Positions 59,707 to 64,000 of a stretch of 64,000 nucleotides of DNA are shown in pieces. Every line of letters starts with the position of its first letter. Positions within the stretch are counted from its first letter, which is position 1. The notes beneath the pieces were generated by a model that searched no databases, was not told the DNA's origin, and saw nothing but the letters and a program-made list of their open reading frames with translations. Origin of the DNA: a virus; the IMG/VR virus record IMGVR_UViG_3300042988_001309, positions 30,094 through 94,093 of that record; one strand, 5' to 3'. The position numbers and the translations under genes were made by a program.

Positions 59707-60732
59707 ATGACGTACACCTTCGCTCTCGCCGCCGGTGCCGGTGGAGCCCTCTACGCCGAGACCGCCTCGGCTCGATCGCGCTCGGTCACCTGGCGTCTCG
59801 TCGGCGCGGCCCAGGCGTCGTTCGTGCTCGACGGCTCCAGCGCCGAGGCCGCTCAGCTCACCGAGCTGGAGGACGATCTGGTGGTGCTGCACTCCTCGGT
59901 CGCCGAGCCGGTGTTCCGGGGTCGCATCGGTCTGGTGCAAGACACCCTGAGCCCCGATGTCCACACGGTCAGCTACACCGCCATCGACTACTCGGAGATC
60001 CTGCGCCGCCGGATCATCCTGGACGGCGACACCCTGCTGTATCTGAACATTGCCCAGGACACCATCGCCTGGAACCTGATCCAGCTCACCCAGGGGCGCA
60101 CCAACGGCGACCTCGGCATCACCCGCGGCGAACAGCCCAGCACCCCGCATCTGCGCACCCGGCGCTACGAGGCGGGTCAGATCATCGGCCAGCTCATCGA
60201 CCAGCTCTCGGCGGTGGACAACGGTTTCGAGTGGGACATCGACGGGCTGCTCCAGTTCAACGTCTGGCAACCGACCCGAGGGGTCGCCGGTGGACTGGTG
60301 CTCGACTACGGCGGCACGGTGGCCGGACTGAGCCGGACCAAGAATCCCGGCGGGTTCTCCAACGTGGTGCGCCAGACCGGCGACCCGTCATTGACGGCGG
60401 TGACCGCCACCTCGGCGACGATCGCCACCGACCCCCGTGGCCGGTGGGAGGCGAACTTCGCCAACTCCGACCTCAAGGAACAGGACACGGTCACCGACCG
60501 GGCGGCGTTCGCGCTCACCCAGACCTCCAAGGAACCAACTGCCTGGTCGCTCGCCCTCAGCCGCGGCTGGTGGTATCCCAAGCTCACCGGCGCATGGATC
60601 GGCGACACCGCCACGCTGGTGGTCAAACACGGCCGCCTCGACGAGGTGGTCACGGTCCGCATCACCGAGATCGCCCTGCGCCTCGGGGAGAGCGGCGAGG
60701 AGGACGTGCAGATGACGGTGGAGGCGGCATGA
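59707..60732 (+). CDS. Baseplate hub / minor tail protein
   Basis: 341 aa. Beta-rich N-half (SVTWRLVGAAQASFVLDGSS) followed by RRYEAGQIIGQLIDQLSAVD and NGFEWDIDGLLQFNVWQPTR, a pattern found in gp44/gpD-type hub proteins of actinophages. It lies between the two collar proteins. The start is preceded by GGGAGA. Confidence 0.65.
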   Translation: MTYTFALAAGAGGALYAETASARSRSVTWRLVGAAQASFVLDGSSAEAAQLTELEDDLVVLHSSVAEPVFRGRIGLVQDTLSPDVHTVSYTAIDYSEILRRRIILDGDTLLYLNIAQDTIAWNLIQLTQGRTNGDLGITRGEQPSTPHLRTRRYEAGQIIGQLIDQLSAVDNGFEWDIDGLLQFNVWQPTRGVAGGLVLDYGGTVAGLSRTKNPGGFSNVVRQTGDPSLTAVTATSATIATDPRGRWEANFANSDLKEQDTVTDRAAFALTQTSKEPTAWSLALSRGWWYPKLTGAWIGDTATLVVKHGRLDEVVTVRITEIALRLGESGEEDVQMTVEAA

Positions 60733-61868
60733 CGACCGCTACCCGGTTCACCGGCGAGCAGGCCTCGATCGAGCGCCTCGCCGTCATCCAGGATCGCATC
60801 AGCGCCATCGAGCGCATGATCGGCACCGGCCTGTCCGGCGCCATCGTCCCGATCGGGGGAGTGGTGCCCTTCTATGGCACGACCGCCCCGATCACCTGGC
60901 TGCTGTGCTACGGCCAGCTCGTCGCCAAGACCGACTACCCGGTGCTGTGGAACACCATCGGCCACGCCGGGAACGCTGGGGTCGACCCGGGCGGTGGGCA
61001 GTTCAAGATCCCCGACCTGCGCGGCAAGACGTTGGTGGGGCTCGACAACATCGGCGGGAGCGACGCCGGGATCTTGTCGATGGCCAACACCCTCGGGCTC
61101 ACCGGCGGGGCCGAGACGGTCACCCTCATCACCGCCAACCTGCCGAGCCATACCCACGCCATCGACCATGACCATGCCTCGGTGACTTCGGCGGCCGGTT
61201 CGTCGCACACCCACTCGGGCTCGGGCTCGACCGGCTCGGGTTCGTCGCACTCCCACTCGGGCTCGGGCTCCACGTCGGCGACCAGCCACTCGCACACCGC
61301 GTCGGGCTCGTCATCGGCGACCTCGCACTCCCATACGGGCTCGACGGCGTCGACCTCGCACTCCCATACGGGCTCGACGGCGGCGGTGGCTCACGGCCAC
61401 CCTGGCTCCGAGATCGGCAACGTCACCTACATGCTCACCCAACAGGCTCACGACCACTCGTCGGGGAGCGGCGGGTACGTGTCCGAGGCGTCGGACCCGA
61501 ACGACGGGGTGGGCACGCCGGTCCCGCTCAACATCGCCACCGAGTCGACCCACACCCACGGCGTGACGGTCAACTCCGAGTCGTCGCACACCCACGGCGT
61601 AACGGTCAACTCCGAGTCGTCGCACACCCACGCGGTGTCGGTGACGGTCAACTCCGAGTCGTCGCACACCCACGCGGTGTCGGTCTCTGTCGGCTCAGAG
61701 GCCAGCCATACCCATTCGGTGACGGTCTCTGTCGGCTCCGAGGCCACCCATACCCACTCAGTCGACATCGCGGCGTTCACCGGGGCGTCCGGCTCCGCCG
61801 GATCGGGCACGGCGGTGTCGCTCCTCCAGCCCTACTCGCTGTGCAACTGGATCATCCGCGCCGAGTGA
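60729..61868 (+). CDS. Second tail collar/fibre protein with extended HxH repeats
   Basis: 379 aa from ATG 60729, overlapping the hub gene by 4 nt. A short coiled coil (EQASIERLAVIQDRISAIER) precedes a collar domain like that at 58539 (ITWLLCYGQLVAKTDYPVLW ... GQFKIPDLRGKTLVG). About 180 residues follow with HTH/HSH motifs every 8-12 residues, ending SLLQPYSLCNWIIRAE. It is almost certainly a paralogue of the 58539 protein. Confidence 0.8.
   Translation: MTTATRFTGEQASIERLAVIQDRISAIERMIGTGLSGAIVPIGGVVPFYGTTAPITWLLCYGQLVAKTDYPVLWNTIGHAGNAGVDPGGGQFKIPDLRGKTLVGLDNIGGSDAGILSMANTLGLTGGAETVTLITANLPSHTHAIDHDHASVTSAAGSSHTHSGSGSTGSGSSHSHSGSGSTSATSHSHTASGSSSATSHSHTGSTASTSHSHTGSTAAVAHGHPGSEIGNVTYMLTQQAHDHSSGSGGYVSEASDPNDGVGTPVPLNIATESTHTHGVTVNSESSHTHGVTVNSESSHTHAVSVTVNSESSHTHAVSVSVGSEASHTHSVTVSVGSEATHTHSVDIAAFTGASGSAGSGTAVSLLQPYSLCNWIIRAE
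61140..61765 (+). repeat. HxH-repeat region of the second collar protein
   Basis: Tandem units of S-HTH-x-x-(S/V) such as NSESSHTHGVTV occur several times, with near-identical bases between 61540 and 61680. They are likely metal-binding turns in a trimeric fibre. Confidence 0.75.
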
Positions 61869-61910
61869 CCATACGTGCCGATCATCCTGAGATGACCCGA
61901 TAACGACCCT

Positions 61911-61922
61911 TAAGGTGTGTCC
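61911..61922 (+). promoter_or_regulatory. Candidate leaderless -10 (TAAGGT) before 61923
   Basis: TAAGGT, six bases (GTGTCC), then ATG 61923. TAAGG could also act as a weak ribosome site, so the interpretation is not unique. Confidence 0.35.
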
Positions 61923-62156
61923 ATGGCAGAGATGTCGATCGAGGTGACCGACCAAGGTGGCGTGAAGCTCACCATGCACCACGGGCCGGTCCTGGCGTCC
62001 ATGATCTTCGACCACAGCGACGGGGAGCGGGTACTGACGGGTCTCACCGAGGCCTTCGCCGCCGCCGCCAAGGCCCAGGGCGAACCGCACCCACACCCGC
62101 ACCCGGAGCCCCCGGCCCCCGAGAAGCCCAAGCGGACAAAGAGGAAGTCGACGTGA
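61923..62156 (+). CDS. Hypothetical small protein
   Basis: 77 aa. Beta-rich N-half then a His/Pro stretch (PHPHPHPEPPAPEKPKRTKR) and basic end. ATG 61923 is chosen over the GTG at 61917 for spacing. First gene of the lysis/membrane cluster. Not recognised. Confidence 0.55.
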   Translation: MAEMSIEVTDQGGVKLTMHHGPVLASMIFDHSDGERVLTGLTEAFAAAAKAQGEPHPHPHPEPPAPEKPKRTKRKST

Positions 62157-62599
62157 AGGCGCAACGGCGCCTCCTGCTTCCTGTCAGCACCCCCGGCCGC
62201 GCCCTCGTCGGGCTGCTGTGGGTGAACGTCTGGTTCGCCGTCATCATGGCCTTCTCGCTCCTGGTTCTCGACGACAAGCTCGACCCCAAGTTCGCCGAGT
62301 CGGTGTTCCCCAAGATCAGCCACGACTGGTGGAGCCTCGGCTGGACCGCGGTGATCGCCCTCACGGTCTGGGGTATGGCCTCGACTCGCTTCGACCGTTG
62401 GCGCCTCGGGCTACTCGCCTGTGCGGGGATGTGCGTCATGTGGGCCGTGGCACTCCTCGTCGCCGGAGCCCCCGACGTAAACCCGACTGCGCCCGCTGCG
62501 TTCATCGCCATCGCCGGTATTGATTTCTGCTCGGCCGCGTTCGCTCTGGACCCCCGCACCATCCAGCGGTGGTTCGCCAGCCACCTGGAGGGGCCCTGA
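62153..62599 (+). CDS. Four-helix membrane protein (holin-like)
   Basis: 148 aa from a GTG. Hydrophobic segments at about 14-38, 59-78, 85-105 and 112-133. Ends SHLEGP. It overlaps the upstream gene by GTGA and sits one base before the next, in a cluster with two other membrane proteins. Likely part of lysis, not proven. Confidence 0.6.
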   Translation: MKAQRRLLLPVSTPGRALVGLLWVNVWFAVIMAFSLLVLDDKLDPKFAESVFPKISHDWWSLGWTAVIALTVWGMASTRFDRWRLGLLACAGMCVMWAVALLVAGAPDVNPTAPAAFIAIAGIDFCSAAFALDPRTIQRWFASHLEGP

Positions 62600-62944
62600 A
62601 TGAAGCTGACCGAGGGAGTTCTCATCGCCGCGTCCGGCGGCATGACGACGGTGATCGGCACCGTCATGGCTCGCCGCACGTCGAAAGAGTCGAACGCCAT
62701 CACCGCCAGCGCCCAGGTGATCGAGGCATGGAAAGAGATGGCCCGCGAGGCCGCCGAGGAAGCCAAGTCGCTACGTGAGGCCCTGGCCGAGGTGGACGCC
62801 GCCCGGGTGAAGGCTGAGGCGGAGTGCTCGGCCCAGTTGGCCGAGCTGCGCGCCCACATCCGGGAGCTGGAGCTGCGCTCTGAGGAACAGCCTCCCCGCC
62901 GCACCCGCAAGCGCCCCGACACTCCACCACCCGCCGGAGGGTGA
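62600..62944 (+). CDS. Single-helix membrane protein with coiled coil
   Basis: 114 aa. One N-terminal hydrophobic segment (GVLIAASGGMTTVIGTVMA) is followed by a long charged helix (about 40-90, EMAREAAEEAKSLREALAEV) and a basic Pro tail. Spanin-like or anti-holin-like topology; function unproven. Confidence 0.55.
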   Translation: MKLTEGVLIAASGGMTTVIGTVMARRTSKESNAITASAQVIEAWKEMAREAAEEAKSLREALAEVDAARVKAEAECSAQLAELRAHIRELELRSEEQPPRRTRKRPDTPPPAGG

Positions 62945-62954
62945 GCCCTACCGT

Positions 62955-62988
62955 TTGCCATCAGAGCCGCTGATTGCGGCACTGGCAA
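62955..62988. other. Two-part stem-loop before the holin gene
   Basis: TTGCCA pairs with TGGCAA (62983-62988), enclosing GCCGC-TGATT-GCGGC. It lies between the coiled-coil protein and the holin ribosome site GGAGGAG. It may modulate translation or termination. Confidence 0.4.
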
Positions 62989-63001
62989 CGGAGGAGTCCA
63001 C

Positions 63002-63307
63002 ATGACCATCGACGCGTTCTTGGTGACGGTTCTGCTCAGCCTCGTCATCCCCGTCTTGGTGAGCGCCCTCACCAAGGCCGCCGCTCCTGACTGGGTCAAG
63101 GACGTGGCCAACTTGATCCTGACCGGCGTCGCCGCGTTGATCACCACGGCAACCCAGGTTGACGGCACGGCCGTCATCAGTTGGGTCACCTTCCGCGAAT
63201 GGGCCCTCGCCCTCGCCATCTCGATCGCCATGTACGTCAAGGTCTGGAAGGCCGTGGGCCTCAACGACCGGATGCTGCCCAACATCGGGCTCGGGAAGGC
63301 CGCATGA
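63002..63307 (+). CDS. Holin-like protein
   Basis: 101 aa with two or three hydrophobic segments (about 4-22 AFLVTVLLSLVIPVLVSAL; 36-50; 64-80) and a short basic C-terminus. ATG with a strong GGAGGAG site. Size and topology fit small actinophage holins. Confidence 0.65.
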   Translation: MTIDAFLVTVLLSLVIPVLVSALTKAAAPDWVKDVANLILTGVAALITTATQVDGTAVISWVTFREWALALAISIAMYVKVWKAVGLNDRMLPNIGLGKAA

Positions 63308-63534
63308 GCACCGAGTTCGCCGAGAAGCTCCGGTCGATCAGTTTCGGTCGCCGCACCGGCCAGTCCGAGCGCGTCACCGTGCTGCGCGAGGACACCGAGA
63401 AGCCGGGCGAGACCTACGCCCGGGACCGAGAGGGGCGTCCCATCTCCTCGGTCGAGACCCGCCACTGGGACGGTTCCGTCGATACCACCGTGTTGGCCCC
63501 CTGCCTCACGGCGAAGCTCAGCCTGGAGGGTTGA
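63304..63534 (+). CDS. Hypothetical small protein
   Basis: 76 aa, basic N-half (RSISFGRRTGQSERVTVLRE) then an acidic/hydrophobic end. ATG overlaps the holin stop. Not recognised. Confidence 0.5.
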   Translation: MSTEFAEKLRSISFGRRTGQSERVTVLREDTEKPGETYARDREGRPISSVETRHWDGSVDTTVLAPCLTAKLSLEG

Positions 63535-63537
63535 ACA

Positions 63538-64000
63538 ATGGCCTGGTCCGCATCTGCCATCTTCCGAGCGTTCCTCGTCGACACCCTGGCTGGCACCAGC
63601 GTGTTTGACCTGGACGCCCCGAGCGACACCTACATGGTCGCTCTCTACGACAACGACATCACCCCCGACAAGGACGCCACCAGCGCCAACACCGCGTTCA
63701 ACGCCGGTGCCTGGGTGACGACCGGCAACGAGGTTGTCGACGTGTCGAACTGGCCCACCGGCGGCCGGGCGCTCGGCTCGATGACGCTCACGGGCCCGGC
63801 CTCGGGCGTCGTCATGCTCGACGCCGCCGACACCGCATCGTCGGGCTCGACGATGACGGCCAGCAATATCTACGGCTGCCTCATCTACAACACGACCAAG
63901 GCCAGCCCAGTCGCCGATCAGGGTGTGTGCTTCGTCTACTTCGGCGGCGCCCAGTCGGTCACCAACGGCACGTTCACGATCCAGTGGTCCACGAACGGCA
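63538..64000 (+). CDS. Tail protein, N-terminal part (gene continues past the window)
   Basis: 154 residues are open to the window edge. Starts MAWSASAIFRAFLVDTLAGT, then SDTYMVALYDNDITPDKDAT and a Ser/Gly/Thr-rich beta region. This resembles actinophage tail-fibre or minor-tail proteins that begin with a short beta domain. The 3' end is outside the window. Confidence 0.6.
   Translation, partial: MAWSASAIFRAFLVDTLAGTSVFDLDAPSDTYMVALYDNDITPDKDATSANTAFNAGAWVTTGNEVVDVSNWPTGGRALGSMTLTGPASGVVMLDAADTASSGSTMTASNIYGCLIYNTTKASPVADQGVCFVYFGGAQSVTNGTFTIQWSTNG

Larger units (their letters stand above)
215..63177 (+). repeat. Dispersed strand-biased heptamer CCGTCAT
   Basis: By eye about 85-90 copies of CCGTCAT lie on the + strand between 215 and about 63177. 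Only a handful of the reverse complement ATGACGG were noticed. Copies occur in all three codon phases (CCG-TCA, CGT-CAT, GTC-AT), inside genes and across several start codons (14502, 37058, 37825, 40956). About three to four copies would be expected by base composition. Confidence 0.8.

Noticed and set aside
1-64000. CRISPR array
   Set aside because: No regularly spaced direct repeats with unique spacers. The repeated protein tag and HxH units are coding repeats.
1-64000. Insertion sequences or integrase/attachment cassette
   Set aside because: No transposase or recombinase motifs and no inverted terminal repeats were recognised. The tRNA alone is not enough to call an attachment site.

Overview
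The window is 64 kb of GC-rich DNA from the structural half of a large tailed (siphovirus-type) bacteriophage of an actinobacterial host. The host class is inferred from high GC, GTG/ATG starts in 4-nt stop-start overlaps, a WhiB-like regulator, leaderless promoters, and a Ro60/Y-RNA pair of the kind reported from actinobacteria and their phages. All supported protein genes read on the + strand. The one clear minus-strand gene is a tRNA. No integrase, immunity repressor, replication gene or CRISPR array is visible.

Layout. 1-3 kb: tail of an HNH endonuclease gene, small and large terminase. 3-7.3 kb: small accessory genes, including a winged-helix protein and a WhiB-like protein. 7.3-9 kb: portal. 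9-34 kb: four very large proteins. They are a MuF-type minor head protein (1852 aa) with ADP-ribosyltransferase (ART)-like and HEYGH metallopeptidase modules, a 2180-aa protein with a C-terminal ART-like module, a 1625-aa protein with three ART-like modules, and a 1052-aa HK97-type prohead protease fused to a ParB-like domain. They are interleaved with runs of tiny genes. 33.8-36.4 kb: scaffold-like protein and major capsid protein, each followed by a strong terminator. 36.5-48.7 kb: an accessory island between capsid and connector genes. It holds a sigma-region-4-like protein, four tandem Y-RNA-like elements with a Ro60 (TROVE+vWA) gene, an NAD-dependent epimerase, four glycosyltransferases, an NlpC/P60 hydrolase, and a Tad1/Acb2-like candidate anti-defence protein. 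49.2-64 kb: connectors, tail terminator, major tail protein, frameshifted tail chaperones, a lipoprotein, tape measure, baseplate and collar proteins, holin-like membrane proteins and a partial tail protein.

The most unusual feature is an approximately 40-residue tag, core RFGNxGxxxLTxxxL...ARATLTRF. It occurs eight times across the four giant proteins and usually separates effector-like modules. I infer a modular set of virion-loaded, possibly protease-processed effectors. A second system is the Y-RNA array with Ro60. Two genome-scale DNA signals are also present. One is a strand-biased heptamer, CCGTCAT, counted by eye at about 85-90 copies on the + strand in all reading phases. The other is a palindrome, GGTCAA-N6-TTGACC, at short intergenic gaps, often overlapping a -35 box.
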